Shown: positions 15,994-25,297, counted from the first letter of the stretch. The stretch: DNA of 64,000 bases from Candidatus Wallbacteria bacterium (GCA_028687545.1 JAQTZZ010000007.1:85252-149251), one strand, 5' to 3'. Translations and numbers: made by a program. The notes: generated by a model not told the origin, from the letters alone.

Positions 15994-17054
15994 TCCAGAT
16001 CCTGTTCGTTCCAGTCGTCATCTTTAAGCGGTGTGGAGGCACTGCAGTTCCTGCAGCATTCAAATTCACTTAAATCCCGGTTCAGATGCGCCTTTCGCAG
16101 ACGATAAGCTTTCTCCCCCCACCAGATTTCCCGGAAATTCTCGTGATGCAGGCTGCCCAGGCTGAGTTCACGCCTGTTGTCCTGACAGCAGGGCAACAGG
16201 GTGCCGTCTGCATCGATCAGTGGAGACGTGAAAGGATGCGCACAGGGATTGTTCCTGCCCCCGGATCGCATGCCTACACTATTGTCCAGCTCCCGCTCCT
16301 CCCTGGTGGAAATCGCCGAAATCCCCAGCTCAGCTGAAACGGACAGGAAAAGCCTGTCCATTTCCTCCTGATCGCCTTTGTAAGACCTCAGAGGCCTGAT
16401 AAATACATTATCACCCATTTTCCCCAGAGCGGAAAATTCTTCATTGTTTAAAGTGCTGATCAGACCAGCATCCCCGAATTCGGCAAGCCTGGATTGCCAG
16501 GTGACTGCAAATTTCCGGGTTTCTTCGTGATTTTCCGGCATTACAAGAAAACAGAGGCTGACTTTCGGATAGTCAAGTCCCGATTTCTTTCTTTGCGAAA
16601 GAAAATTGAGGACATTCTCTTCCACTTTTTTCAGCTCCCCATTTCGTCTGATGCAATGATAGGTTTCCTCAGTAACAGCGTCGAGGGAAAAATAGATTCT
16701 GCCGATCCTCCCCTGCTCCCTGTGGCAGTTTAGCAGCGAAAAAAGACGGCTGGTAAGGTCGGGATTCAGATAGGTGCCGTTTGTATAAAATTCAATGTTC
16801 TGGAAAAACCTCTGCTCCAGGTTCCTGGAAAAAAGCAGTTCCATGATCCGGTAAAAATCCGGGTGAGCAAGTGGTTCACCCAGATAAAATGAATAGATGG
16901 TCTGGAATCCTACATCGCACTCCAGGATTTTTTGAAGAACTCCAAGCGGCAGAAATTCATGCTTCTCTCTCATTCCTGTCTCAAGAGTATGTGGACACAT
17001 GATGCAATCCAGGTTGCAGTAATTTGTCAGGGCAAGCTGCAGGTGTTTGATCAT
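15990..17054 (-). CDS. Radical SAM/SPASM-domain protein
   Basis: A 354-residue enzyme. The cluster motif TNYCNLDCIMCPH (CxxxCxxC) is near residue 12, and FYLGEPLAHPDFYRIMELL follows at about residue 58. The C-terminal SPASM region has NPCAHPFTSPLIDADGTLLPCCQD and ends CCRNCSA, giving the cysteines for an auxiliary Fe-S cluster. SPASM enzymes modify peptides, sugars or other macromolecules. Versions in glycan gene clusters are common but rarely characterised. It overlaps the aminotransferase gene upstream and the glycosyltransferase gene downstream by 4 bp each. Confidence 0.88.
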   Translation of the reverse strand: MIKHLQLALTNYCNLDCIMCPHTLETGMREKHEFLPLGVLQKILECDVGFQTIYSFYLGEPLAHPDFYRIMELLFSRNLEQRFFQNIEFYTNGTYLNPDLTSRLFSLLNCHREQGRIGRIYFSLDAVTEETYHCIRRNGELKKVEENVLNFLSQRKKSGLDYPKVSLCFLVMPENHEETRKFAVTWQSRLAEFGDAGLISTLNNEEFSALGKMGDNVFIRPLRSYKGDQEEMDRLFLSVSAELGISAISTREERELDNSVGMRSGGRNNPCAHPFTSPLIDADGTLLPCCQDNRRELSLGSLHHENFREIWWGEKAYRLRKAHLNRDLSEFECCRNCSASTPLKDDDWNEQDLE

Positions 17055-18157
17055 TTCAGTTCATCAGCGATCTTGAGCAGAGACTCGATCACATAATCCA
17101 CTTCTTCGTCGGTCATTTCAGGATAAATCGGAAGTGCGAAGTTCTCCCTGCAGGCCAGCTCTGAATTGGGCAGATCTCCTGATTTCCAGCCGAGATCCGC
17201 GAAGCACTCCTGCAGGTGGAGAGCCTGCGGATAGTAAATCATGGTGGAAACTCCAAGCTCGGATAAGCGCTCTCTGATGGTGTCCCTTTGATGGTGGAGG
17301 AGCACATACATATGATAGACATGAGTGACGTCCGGATCAGATTCAGGGATGGAAAAGATGCCTTTAAACGACTTGTTGTAGCGGATTGCTATTTCCCGTC
17401 TCCGCTGGTTCCAGCTGTCAAGTTGTGGCAGCTTCACATTGAGGACTGCGGCCTGAAGCTCGTCCAGGCGGCTGTTCAGACCTATGAATTTATGAAAATA
17501 TTTTTTCTTGGCACCGTGCACTCTCAGAATCCTGATACGTTCGGAAAGTTCAGGGTCATTCACTGCTACACAACCGCCGTCTCCGTAAGCACCGAGATTT
17601 TTTGTAGGATAGAAGGAGAAGCAGGAAGCTACCCCGAAGGAACCGATTTTCCGTCCCCTGTATTCCGCACCGATCGCCTGCGCGCTGTCTTCCACTATCG
17701 CCAGTCCATGTGATCCGGCAATTTCAGACAATCCTTCCATGTCGCAGGGGTTACCGTATAAATGCACTGGGATCAAAGCTTTTGTCCTTCCAGTGATCTT
17801 CTTCTTCACTTCTTCCGGATTCAGGTTAAAAGTCCGAAGGTCAATGTCGCAGAATACCGGTTTCGCACCCAGCCTGGTAATGCAGGAGGCGGTGGCAAAG
17901 AAACTGTAAGTGGTAGTGATCACCTCGTCGCCTGGCTTGATGCCGAGTGCCATCAGGCTAAGCAGCAGGGCGTCCGAACCTGAAGCCAAGCCGATCGCGT
18001 CCCTCACTCCCAGATAAGAGGCCATGGATTGTTCAAATCGCTGGACTTCAGGTCCGAGAATGAAAGCCCCCCTGGCCATCACAGCCTGGAGGGCGCAGTC
18101 CAACTGATTCTTCAACTGCCTGTACTGCCGGTTCAGTCCCAGAAATTCGACTTTCAT
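17051..18157 (-). CDS. DegT/DnrJ/EryC1-family sugar aminotransferase
   Basis: A 368-residue PLP-dependent aminotransferase. Start region MKVEFLGLNRQYRQLKNQLD. The family signature GLASGSDALLLSLMALGI is near residue 56, PVHLYGNPCDMEGLSEIA and VEDSAQAIGAEYRGRKIGSFG follow, and the PLP lysine lies in SFYPTKNLGAYGDGGCV near residue 187. These enzymes usually install an amino group on a nucleotide-linked keto sugar. It overlaps both the SPFH gene upstream and the SPASM gene downstream by 4 bp. This is the clearest hint that the downstream genes act on sugars or glycans. Confidence 0.93.
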   Translation of the reverse strand: MKVEFLGLNRQYRQLKNQLDCALQAVMARGAFILGPEVQRFEQSMASYLGVRDAIGLASGSDALLLSLMALGIKPGDEVITTTYSFFATASCITRLGAKPVFCDIDLRTFNLNPEEVKKKITGRTKALIPVHLYGNPCDMEGLSEIAGSHGLAIVEDSAQAIGAEYRGRKIGSFGVASCFSFYPTKNLGAYGDGGCVAVNDPELSERIRILRVHGAKKKYFHKFIGLNSRLDELQAAVLNVKLPQLDSWNQRRREIAIRYNKSFKGIFSIPESDPDVTHVYHMYVLLHHQRDTIRERLSELGVSTMIYYPQALHLQECFADLGWKSGDLPNSELACRENFALPIYPEMTDEEVDYVIESLLKIADELK

Positions 18158-19257
18158 TTCTTTCCTGTTTCCATGGACGGGTTCTGGGATAGCTTCGCAG
18201 CTGCAGGAGCGACATCCGGGTTAAGATTGATCGAGCTGAAAATCTCTTTTACCGATCCCAGTGAAGATAAAAGCGTGGATGCTTCAAATGGCAGGAAAAT
18301 GGTCTTGTTCTTGCCTTCTGTGCACATTTTGGTAAAAGCTTCGATATACTTGATTGCCACCAGATAGCTGACTGGATTGGTTTTATCTCCGATCGCCCTT
18401 TTGATGAAATCAATGGCATTGGACTCGGCATCAGCTACGTTTCTGATTGCCACGGCCTGCCCTTCAGCGAGCAGTATCTGCTGCTGCCTTTTGCCCTCAG
18501 CTTCCAGGATCTGCTTCTGCCTTGTGCCCTCGGCTTCGGCGACTGTAGCGTCCCTGACACCTTCCGCTTTCAGTACTGCTGCTCTCTTGAAGCCTTCGGC
18601 TTCCAGAATATTGGCACGCTTGGTTCGTTCAGCGTTCATCTGCTTTTCCATGGCTACTCTGATCTCGTCAGGGGGATTGATGTCCTGCAGTTCCACTCTG
18701 TGCACCTTGACGCCCCATTTGTCAGTGGCTTCGTCCAAGATCAGGCGCAGCTTGTTGTTGATCGTTTCGCGTGAACTCAGAGTCTGGTCAAGGTCCATTT
18801 CACCGATCACATTACGCAAGGTGGTCTGGGTCAGCTTCTCAATGGCTTCAGGCAGGTTGGCGATCTCGTAAACGGCTTTTTTAGGATCTGTGATCTGAAA
18901 ATAGAGAAGCGCGCTGATTTCAATCCCGACATTATCCCTGGTGATCACGTTCTGTCTGGGAAAGTCGTATACCGCTTCCCGCAGGTCGATCCTGTCGATT
19001 TCCCTGATCCTCACCACCTGACGCCTGGTGAGCATGTCGTTTTCCACGTATCTCCAGACAATGCGCCTGTTCTGGTCGATCATGGGTATTATGAAATGCA
19101 GCCCGGAATCCAGGGTTTTGTAATAACTTCCAAGTCTTTCAATGATCATCACTTCCGCCTGCCTGACCAGCACAATGCCCTTGTATCCAAGTACAATCAC
19201 CATCACGGCCAGAATCAGCAGCACAAATGAACCAAAACTGGTTTCCAGTAAAAACAT
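18154..19257 (-). CDS. SPFH/band-7 (paraslipin, stomatin-like) membrane protein
   Basis: A 367-residue protein with one N-terminal transmembrane segment (about 8-28), then the SPFH domain (VRQAEVMIIERLGSYYKTLDSGLHFIIPMID near residue 31, and RNVIGEMDLDQTLSSRETIN). A long alanine/glutamate-rich coiled coil follows (RTKRANILEAEGFKRAAVLKAEG... with six EAEG/LAEG units, about 205-270). Such proteins form cage-like membrane assemblies and pair with NfeD. NfeD is encoded 11 bp upstream, which is the standard arrangement. Unusually, the gene overlaps a sugar aminotransferase downstream. Confidence 0.92.
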   Translation of the reverse strand: MFLLETSFGSFVLLILAVMVIVLGYKGIVLVRQAEVMIIERLGSYYKTLDSGLHFIIPMIDQNRRIVWRYVENDMLTRRQVVRIREIDRIDLREAVYDFPRQNVITRDNVGIEISALLYFQITDPKKAVYEIANLPEAIEKLTQTTLRNVIGEMDLDQTLSSRETINNKLRLILDEATDKWGVKVHRVELQDINPPDEIRVAMEKQMNAERTKRANILEAEGFKRAAVLKAEGVRDATVAEAEGTRQKQILEAEGKRQQQILLAEGQAVAIRNVADAESNAIDFIKRAIGDKTNPVSYLVAIKYIEAFTKMCTEGKNKTIFLPFEASTLLSSLGSVKEIFSSINLNPDVAPAAAKLSQNPSMETGKK

Positions 19258-19268
19258 CCACTCCTCCT

Positions 19269-19742
19269 TTATTTGCTTTCTTTCAGTGCAACAATGACTT
19301 TGTTTCCATCAACCTGCTTTACAGTCACCAACATCCCGGCTTTGACAATCGAATCATTTTCACTGCGGGCAGCCCAGAGCTCTCCGCCCACCCTGGCGCG
19401 CCCGATTCCATTCTTGTTGTCAATATCTTCAGTGACAGTGGCTTCCCTTCCGATCAAACCTCCGACATTGCTGACATAACTATCAGTTTTTTTCGAGATC
19501 AGCTTGAGATACACATCCCTGAAAGTAGCCAGCACAATCAGAGTGATCAGAGAAAAGGCCAGCAACTGGAATTTGAATGAAACGCCGAGAAAAGCCAGAA
19601 GTCCTGTGAATACTGCGCCCACGCCGAAACACAGCATCACGAAACCGGTGGCCATTGTAAGCATTTCGAAGATGATGAAGGCGATGCCTACCAGCACCCA
19701 GACAAGCCACGGTTCAAAGTATATACCGCCCGGCAGATGCAT
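19269..19742 (-). CDS. nfeD: NfeD-family membrane protein (short form)
   Basis: A 157-residue protein with about three transmembrane segments (IYFEPWLVWVLVGIAFIIFEMLTMATGFVMLCFGVGAV...), then a C-terminal soluble OB-fold domain (GLIGREATVTEDIDNKNGIGRARVGGELWAARSENDSIVKAGMLVTVKQVDGNKVIVA). It is the partner of the SPFH protein encoded next and is thought to shape or stabilise its membrane assembly. It is the first gene of the six-gene minus-strand operon. GGAGG precedes the ATG, and a TATAAT (19770-19775, minus strand) about 28 bp upstream is the likely -10 element, with a weak -35. Confidence 0.9.
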   Translation of the reverse strand: MHLPGGIYFEPWLVWVLVGIAFIIFEMLTMATGFVMLCFGVGAVFTGLLAFLGVSFKFQLLAFSLITLIVLATFRDVYLKLISKKTDSYVSNVGGLIGREATVTEDIDNKNGIGRARVGGELWAARSENDSIVKAGMLVTVKQVDGNKVIVALKESK

Positions 19743-19859
19743 ATTTTCCTCCGTTTTATTATTTTTTTTATTATAGCAGAAATCACTGTCCCTCGCCAGA
19801 ATCCGCTCAAGTTTCTGCCTGAACTGACGATAAACATTCGAAAGACCGTTGGGGGAATC

Positions 19860-20288
19860 ATGAAAACACTTGGAATCCTTTTACTGGTACTGCTTTTCAC
19901 AGCCGTTTATGCTGACTGTAACCCATTGCGCGAGGAATTTCTGGCCTATTCGCTTGGACGGACTGCTGACAGGACAATCAGACTGGACATGAAACCCGCA
20001 GCACAGGAGCTCGACATCATTCCAGCAGAAGATACCGGTTATTTTCAGCAGAAAAAGAAGCTTTTCCTGGAAAGCATTTTAAAAAACATGCACAATGGCT
20101 TCAATGGATGGCTTAGAGAAGAACTTAACGAGCAAAACAACCTGGAAAACAGTTTCAACAAGACTTTCTATACAGATCAGAAGGAGCTGGAACTTAAAAA
20201 CCTGTTGCCGAGCAAACCTTTGGGAAATGAACTGAAACTGAAATCGGAACCTGAACTGAAGGAAGGGTTTGAAATTACCGTCGCCTGA
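19860..20288 (+). CDS. Small secreted protein of unknown function
   Basis: A 142-residue product. The ATG at 19860 is preferred over an upstream in-frame start because it follows GTTGGGGGAATC and opens a signal peptide (MKTLGILLLVLLFTAVYADC). The mature part is charged, with helical heptad-like stretches (EELNEQNNLENSFNKTFYTDQKELELKNLLP) and no cysteines beyond the one at the processing region. If that cysteine is the lipidation site the preceding residues are atypical, so ordinary secretion is more likely. It is a single-gene unit closed by a terminator shared with corA. Confidence 0.68.
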   Translation: MKTLGILLLVLLFTAVYADCNPLREEFLAYSLGRTADRTIRLDMKPAAQELDIIPAEDTGYFQQKKKLFLESILKNMHNGFNGWLREELNEQNNLENSFNKTFYTDQKELELKNLLPSKPLGNELKLKSEPELKEGFEITVA

Positions 20289-20323
20289 TCAAAAGCTTAA
20301 TTGTATACTCTCCTCCTCAACTG

Positions 20324-20350
20324 ATCCGGGCATAACCCCGGATTTTTTTT
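20324..20350. terminator. Intrinsic terminator between convergent genes
   Basis: ATCCGGG (20324-20330), loop CATAAC and CCCGGAT (20337-20343) form a 7-bp stem followed by eight T residues on the plus strand. It ends the 19860 gene and touches the stop of the convergent corA gene. Confidence 0.85.
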
Positions 20351-21311
20351 ATTTAAACATCCCTTTTTTCCAGAAAACATAAAGACTGAACAGAAACAGA
20401 ACTCCTGACAGGCCCGCCACAAACCAGAAACCAAAAGGATGTCCAGTGGTGTTGACACCCCAGGGAACATTCACGTTCATTCCCCAGAAGCTTGAAATCA
20501 TGGTAGGAATGGCAATGCAGATCGTGACCATGGTCAGAAATTTCATCACAATATTCAGGTTGTTGCTGATGACTGAGGCGAATGCATCCATCATGCCTGA
20601 GAGGACATCCCCATACATCTGGACCATCTCCAGAGCCTGTCTGTTTTCGACCACTACATCTTCCAGGATTTCGTCGTCCTCTTCAAAGGCCTGCAGCAGT
20701 GTGAACTGCTCGTTAGCCCGCAACTTGAGCAGTTTTTCAGTCACAATCTGATTCCCGCGCAATGAAGCCGTGAAATAGGTCAAGCTCTTTTCCAGTTCCA
20801 TCAGCTGGTAGATTTCTTCGTTCCGCATCGATCTGCGAAGATTTCTCTCCAGTTCGTCAGTACGGCGGTTGATCTGGGTCAGGAGCTTAAGGAACATGGT
20901 GGCGCATTTCAGGAGCAATTGGAACAGAAACCTGGTTTTTTTATCGGTCCAGAAATGCTTGATCTTTGAATTGAGGAACTCCCTGAGAAGCTCATTTTCT
21001 TCCAGGCAGACAGTGATCATGAAATTCTCGGACACGATTATCCCGAGCGGTACAGTGTCATAGCGGTCGCTTCCCATTATTTTAGGGGTATTGATAATCA
21101 CCAGTATGCAGTTATCCTGAATCTCAACTCGGGAGCTCTCTTCAGGGTCGAGGGCTGCTCTCAGTATGTCGAATCCGATGCCTGTTTTAAGCGAAACTGA
21201 AGTCATTTCCTCTGTTCTGGGAGCTTCAAGATTGATCCAGACTTCTGGACAGATCTTTTCCAGATCTATTTCAACCAGTTCCGCATCATTGGTTTTCAGA
21301 ATCCTAAGCAT
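20349..21311 (-). CDS. corA: CorA-family magnesium/divalent cation transporter
   Basis: A 320-residue protein. The N-terminal cytoplasmic domain (MLRILKTNDAELVEIDLEKICPEVWINLEAPRTEE...) and long stalk helix (LTQINRRTDELERNLRRSMRNEEIYQLMELEKSL) lead to two C-terminal transmembrane helices. The first ends in the diagnostic GMN motif (SSFWGMNVNVPWG, near residue 280), which forms the selectivity entrance. It should work as a pentameric channel for Mg2+ or related ions. Single gene, convergent with the small secreted gene and sharing its terminator. Confidence 0.95.
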   Translation of the reverse strand: MLRILKTNDAELVEIDLEKICPEVWINLEAPRTEEMTSVSLKTGIGFDILRAALDPEESSRVEIQDNCILVIINTPKIMGSDRYDTVPLGIIVSENFMITVCLEENELLREFLNSKIKHFWTDKKTRFLFQLLLKCATMFLKLLTQINRRTDELERNLRRSMRNEEIYQLMELEKSLTYFTASLRGNQIVTEKLLKLRANEQFTLLQAFEEDDEILEDVVVENRQALEMVQMYGDVLSGMMDAFASVISNNLNIVMKFLTMVTICIAIPTMISSFWGMNVNVPWGVNTTGHPFGFWFVAGLSGVLFLFSLYVFWKKGMFK

Positions 21312-21383
21312 GCTTACAATTTAGTCTGGTCACGGGTGCGAGTCAAGATTCAACTTTCAGTATTTAACGTTGATTGATAGACT

Positions 21384-22412
21384 ATGTCCATGTCCGGACG
21401 TCTGCTGCTCGCATTGTTTTTGATTTCCACAGCTGTGCATGCCTTTGATCCGGCAGATTTTCAGATCTGCATCAGTGAATCAGGGCTGAATTCTCTGCTG
21501 CCTGTAATTTTCAACGGTACGCGGATCTCGGACCCCTCGGTCAGCCTGCGGCGGGATCAGTTTGTCCTCAAAGTGCAGATAAGGATTCAGTCGCTGCCGC
21601 TTGAACTGAAATTCATAGGGGAGCTGTCGACCTGTGAAAGCGGAGCAGTGGATCTTAACATCAATTCCTGCCTGCACGGCCTGCTTTCAGAAGAAAAAGA
21701 CGACACCAGACGCTATCTGCACTATCTGATTGACGCCATCAATTCCATTCCTGTCGGAAACCCCGGCCGGAAGATCTCGGCTACTTTTGTGGATTCTGCA
21801 GAGTATCTTGCCACTGTCAGACTCTCCCCTTCTGAATTGGCACTTCTTCCGTCTTTGGGTAAAATCCGGATTCAGACCGCCCAGCTGAGGGAGAGAATGC
21901 TTGTGATCTCCAGTTCCCTGAAACCGGTTCTGAACGGCAGAAAAGATTTCCAGGCTTTTCTAGGCAACGGTCTTCTCAACAAACTGCTGCTCAAATTCAC
22001 AGCCAGGCAGCCGCCTGATTCCCCGCAGATCATTGAAACCAGGTTCAATCCGGGAAAGAAAGCCGGCATCTCGTTCCAGTTCAGGAATGATCCGGAATGT
22101 GCGATGCTTGATCTGGTCCTTTCCCTGAAAGTGCTGAAACCGGACTGGTTTTCGCTCGACTCTGCAGTCCGGAAATCCGACCGGCCTGTGGATCTCAACC
22201 GGCGATTGAGCTACATCACCAGGATCCTCAACCATAACATTGAAATTCTCTCAACCGCAGAAGGCAACAAGACCAAATTCTCAGTCACAGGAAACCGTGT
22301 CTATTTCAACCTGAGCTTTGACGACCTGATGCCGCTGAAATGGGCACCTGAGATTTACGAAGCAGACCTGGAAAAGGATTACTTGCTGCTGAACGCGAAA
22401 TATCCGGAATAG
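21384..22412 (+). CDS. Exported protein of unknown function
   Basis: A 342-residue protein with a signal peptide (about 1-20, ending AVHA). The remainder alternates amphipathic strands (FVLKVQIRIQSLPLELKFIGELSTCESGAVDLNINSCL) and looks like an elongated beta-rich lipid-binding or TULIP-like fold, but this is an impression, not a family match. It occurs alone, divergent from corA (72 bp) and convergent with the M28 peptidase gene (20 bp). No motif suggests an enzyme. Confidence 0.7.
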   Translation: MSMSGRLLLALFLISTAVHAFDPADFQICISESGLNSLLPVIFNGTRISDPSVSLRRDQFVLKVQIRIQSLPLELKFIGELSTCESGAVDLNINSCLHGLLSEEKDDTRRYLHYLIDAINSIPVGNPGRKISATFVDSAEYLATVRLSPSELALLPSLGKIRIQTAQLRERMLVISSSLKPVLNGRKDFQAFLGNGLLNKLLLKFTARQPPDSPQIIETRFNPGKKAGISFQFRNDPECAMLDLVLSLKVLKPDWFSLDSAVRKSDRPVDLNRRLSYITRILNHNIEILSTAEGNKTKFSVTGNRVYFNLSFDDLMPLKWAPEIYEADLEKDYLLLNAKYPE

Positions 22413-22431
22413 GCCGCGGTAGTGAAATGAG

Positions 22432-23406
22432 TTACTTCGCCAGTTCAAGAATTGCTGCACTGTTGCCTTCCACTGCCTGAGCCATGCGGTTGTAGTCCAG
22501 TTTCTCGTAAGTGTCGCCTGCAGTATGATAATAAGGGTTGCGGTAATAAGAAGTGTCTGTGATCATGATCGCCGGATAGCCGTTCTCCCAGAAAGACCAG
22601 TGATCCGACGAATCTACTCCCTGGATGAAGGAATACTTCGTCAGTTCATAAAGAGGCAGACTGCAGGAGCGGCGGAACATGCCAGCGAGCTTCTCCATAG
22701 CAGCCGAACTATTCTTATCGCCGACAGCGAGGAGAAAATTTCCTGTGGAAGGGTATTTCCAGACAAGTGGCAGCGGAATCTTCTGCGAATGCGGTTCATC
22801 TGAATAATAACCGAGCATTTCCAGAATCACGGCAAGATATATTTTTTCACCATTCTCGCGCAGTTTGTTCGCATAGACTTTGCTGCCCATGTATTCGGTC
22901 TGAAAATATGGCGGCTCCTCGTTTACAAAAGCCACGAAGCGGATCTTACGCCTGGTTTTTGATGCACTGAGTTTCTTCGCCACCTCAATCAGCACCGCCA
23001 CAGCGCTCGCGTTGTCATCAGCCCCGGGATTGTCACAGGTGTCGTAATGCGCTCCCACGATCAGGATTTCCGCAGTCGGATCCGTTCCTGCCAGCTCGGC
23101 TATTAGATTCGAAACCGGCCTGCCCACAACATGGTAACTCTGTTCAGTGACATCCAGTCCGCAGGCTTCCAGCCTGTCCGCGATATAGCCCGCTGTCTGT
23201 TGCATTGCATGATACTTCCGGGTACTGCGGTCACCGAATTCGTGGGACAGGGTGTAGACATGATTTTTCAACTCCCTGACAGTAAGTGAAACCGAGTCCA
23301 GGCTGGATACTTTATTCTGCAACGGTGGCTTCCTCATACTCCCCTTTAATGCAAAGGTCACCAGGCAAAGCAGTATCAGTAAAAATGTGATTCTAAGGAA
23401 CTTCAA
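22432..23406 (-). CDS. M28-family zinc metallopeptidase, exported
   Basis: A 324-residue aminopeptidase-type protein with an N-terminal signal/anchor (about 3-20). Zinc ligands and catalytic residues fit family M28: ILIVGAHYDTCDN (His), PGADDNASAVAVL (bridging Asp), FVNEEPPYF (catalytic Glu and zinc Glu), VDSSDHWSF (Asp) and NPYYHTAGDTYEKLDY (His). It should release N-terminal residues from peptides in the periplasm. It lies 18 bp after the carbamoyltransferase gene on the same strand and probably shares its transcript. Confidence 0.92.
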   Translation of the reverse strand: MKFLRITFLLILLCLVTFALKGSMRKPPLQNKVSSLDSVSLTVRELKNHVYTLSHEFGDRSTRKYHAMQQTAGYIADRLEACGLDVTEQSYHVVGRPVSNLIAELAGTDPTAEILIVGAHYDTCDNPGADDNASAVAVLIEVAKKLSASKTRRKIRFVAFVNEEPPYFQTEYMGSKVYANKLRENGEKIYLAVILEMLGYYSDEPHSQKIPLPLVWKYPSTGNFLLAVGDKNSSAAMEKLAGMFRRSCSLPLYELTKYSFIQGVDSSDHWSFWENGYPAIMITDTSYYRNPYYHTAGDTYEKLDYNRMAQAVEGNSAAILELAK

Positions 23407-23424
23407 ACAGTCACCGCGTATATC

Positions 23425-25119
23425 TCATTTTCCCTTCTGCCCATCTTTCTCGATCACGAAATTGTTCAGCACCAGCATGTCGATCTGGGTGCTGAGAAAG
23501 CATTTCAAAGCATCTTCAGGAGTGCAGACGATCGGTTCATGATTGTCGTTGAAGGAAGTGTTGATCAGCATCGGAACACCAGTAAATTCGTCGAATCTGC
23601 GGATCAGGTCGTAATAGAGGCCGTCGTCGCAGGTCACTGTCTGGACCCTGCACGAGCCATTGATATGAACTGCAGAGGGTATGACGGTCTTCTTTTCAGT
23701 TAGTACATTCGCTGTCTGGAGCATGAATGGATTAGTGAACTCCCTGTCAAACCATTGCCCCATTTTCTCGCGCAGCACACTCACACCGTAAGGCCTGAAC
23801 CACTCCCGATGCTTGACGTTCTGGTTGAGATGATCCCTCATGCCCGGGATGCGGGGGTCGGCAAGAATGCTCCTGTTGCCTAGCGCTCTGGGTCCGAATT
23901 CCATCCTGCCCCGAAACCAGCCTGCAGTTTTCCCGCCCGCGAGCTTGGCAGCCAGATATTTCAAAAGCTGCGGCTCTTCCATTTCCCGGTATTTCAGTCC
24001 GCTGTTAGTCAGAATCATCCGGATCTCACCATTCCCATACTCTGGACCCAGGCTCGCTGATTTCATCACGAAATCCCTGTGCTTGACCATCAGAACATTG
24101 TAAACCAGCAGAGCTGCTCCCAATGCGCAGCCGGTGTCTCCAGCTGCAGGTTGGATGTAAATATCCCTGACATCGGTCAGATTAAGGATTTTACTGTTTA
24201 AAACGCAGTTGAGAAAAATCCCTCCGGCAAGGCAGACGTTACTGCAGCCGGTTTCTGAAACAGCCCGCCCTACAATCGTTAGAACACAATCTTCAACGAT
24301 TTTCTGCAATGTGGCAGCCAGATTGAAATGCTTCGAGTTCAGCTCCCCGTTTTTTTCCCTTGGAGGTCCGAAGATTCGCACGAATTCCTTTTTGTACATC
24401 AATCCGCCGCTCTCAAAATCAAAATATCGAAAGTCGATCTCAAAGCTGCCGTCATCCCTGATCCGCACGATCTTCTTGAATTCAGGGTAAAACTCCGGCT
24501 CCCCGTAATCAGCCAGAGCCATCACTTTGCCTTCTCCGCTGTTGACTTCAAATCCCAGATAGGATGTCAGGGCAGAATAAAGCAACCCAAGGGAATTAGG
24601 ATAATTAAGCTGCTTCAGCATTTTAATGTCATTACCTTCTCCTATCCCAACAGTCAGTGTAGCCATTTCCCCCAATCCGTCCGCTGTTACAATCACAGCC
24701 CGTTCAAAGGGAGATACCAGGAAGGCACTGGCGGCATGCGAAAGATGGTGCCTGGAAAACAGGGTTTGATTGCCGTAACCCAATTCGCCCTTTAACAGCA
24801 GAGGGAAAATCAGTCGTTCTCCCAGATAAAGCGGCAAAACACGGAAAAATGCCTCGGCTGATCTGGGAAAGGAATGGATAAAGGCACTGATCACGCGGTA
24901 AAATTTAAGATAAGGTTTTTCGTGGAATACGATGTAATCGATGTCATTGATCGTTAAATCAGCCTGATTTAAACAAAAATTAACAGCGCTGATCGGAAAA
25001 ACAGCAGAATGTTTTTTGCGATTGAAGCGTTCTTCCTGAGCGGCAGCCACTACCTTGCCGTCGCAGACCAGGCAGGCTGCTGAGTCATGATAGTAGCAGG
25101 AAATTCCCAGAATGTTCAT
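23425..25119 (-). CDS. NodU/CmcH/TobZ-family carbamoyltransferase
   Basis: A 564-residue enzyme of usual length. The N-terminal Kae1/YrdC-related domain starts MNILGISCYYHDSAACLV with QEERFNRKKHSAVFP near residue 30 and the metal-binding HHLSHAASAFLVSPF near residue 123. VCLAGGIFLNCVLNSKIL and QPAAGDTGCALGAALL complete the ATP site. The C-terminal part has GWFRGRMEFGPRALGNRSILADPR. Such enzymes transfer a carbamoyl group from carbamoyl phosphate, via carbamoyl-adenylate, to hydroxyls of sugars or natural products. The gene directly abuts a DUF5989-type mini-gene upstream, a known pairing. The acceptor is unknown. Confidence 0.94.
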   Translation of the reverse strand: MNILGISCYYHDSAACLVCDGKVVAAAQEERFNRKKHSAVFPISAVNFCLNQADLTINDIDYIVFHEKPYLKFYRVISAFIHSFPRSAEAFFRVLPLYLGERLIFPLLLKGELGYGNQTLFSRHHLSHAASAFLVSPFERAVIVTADGLGEMATLTVGIGEGNDIKMLKQLNYPNSLGLLYSALTSYLGFEVNSGEGKVMALADYGEPEFYPEFKKIVRIRDDGSFEIDFRYFDFESGGLMYKKEFVRIFGPPREKNGELNSKHFNLAATLQKIVEDCVLTIVGRAVSETGCSNVCLAGGIFLNCVLNSKILNLTDVRDIYIQPAAGDTGCALGAALLVYNVLMVKHRDFVMKSASLGPEYGNGEIRMILTNSGLKYREMEEPQLLKYLAAKLAGGKTAGWFRGRMEFGPRALGNRSILADPRIPGMRDHLNQNVKHREWFRPYGVSVLREKMGQWFDREFTNPFMLQTANVLTEKKTVIPSAVHINGSCRVQTVTCDDGLYYDLIRRFDEFTGVPMLINTSFNDNHEPIVCTPEDALKCFLSTQIDMLVLNNFVIEKDGQKGK

Positions 25120-25281
25120 CTAAAGCCCTGCGTAGATGAACGACAGCACCGCCGTAGGTCCGATCGTGTAGATCAGGACGGCGAGCAACGCGAACAGGAT
25201 CAGGATCGGAGAAATGAAATAGAGTTTGTGTTTTTTAATCATGTAGATTGTCTCACGAAAAATGTAAAAAAACTTGCCCAT
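25120..25281 (-). CDS. DUF5989-like single-pass membrane protein (53 aa)
   Basis: A short gene read directly from the minus strand: MGKFFYIFRETIYMIKKHKL, then a hydrophobic helix and a C-terminal PTAVLSFIYAGL. The pattern of a basic amphipathic start, one transmembrane helix and a terminal FIY motif matches the mini-proteins (DUF5989) that accompany NodU/SxtN-like carbamoyltransferases. The stop immediately precedes the carbamoyltransferase ATG with no gap, and AAGGAGTAAGGA precedes its own ATG. A role as membrane partner of the carbamoyltransferase is inferred from context. Confidence 0.8.
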   Translation of the reverse strand: MGKFFYIFRETIYMIKKHKLYFISPILILFALLAVLIYTIGPTAVLSFIYAGL

Positions 25282-25297
25282 TCCTTACTCCTTGAAA

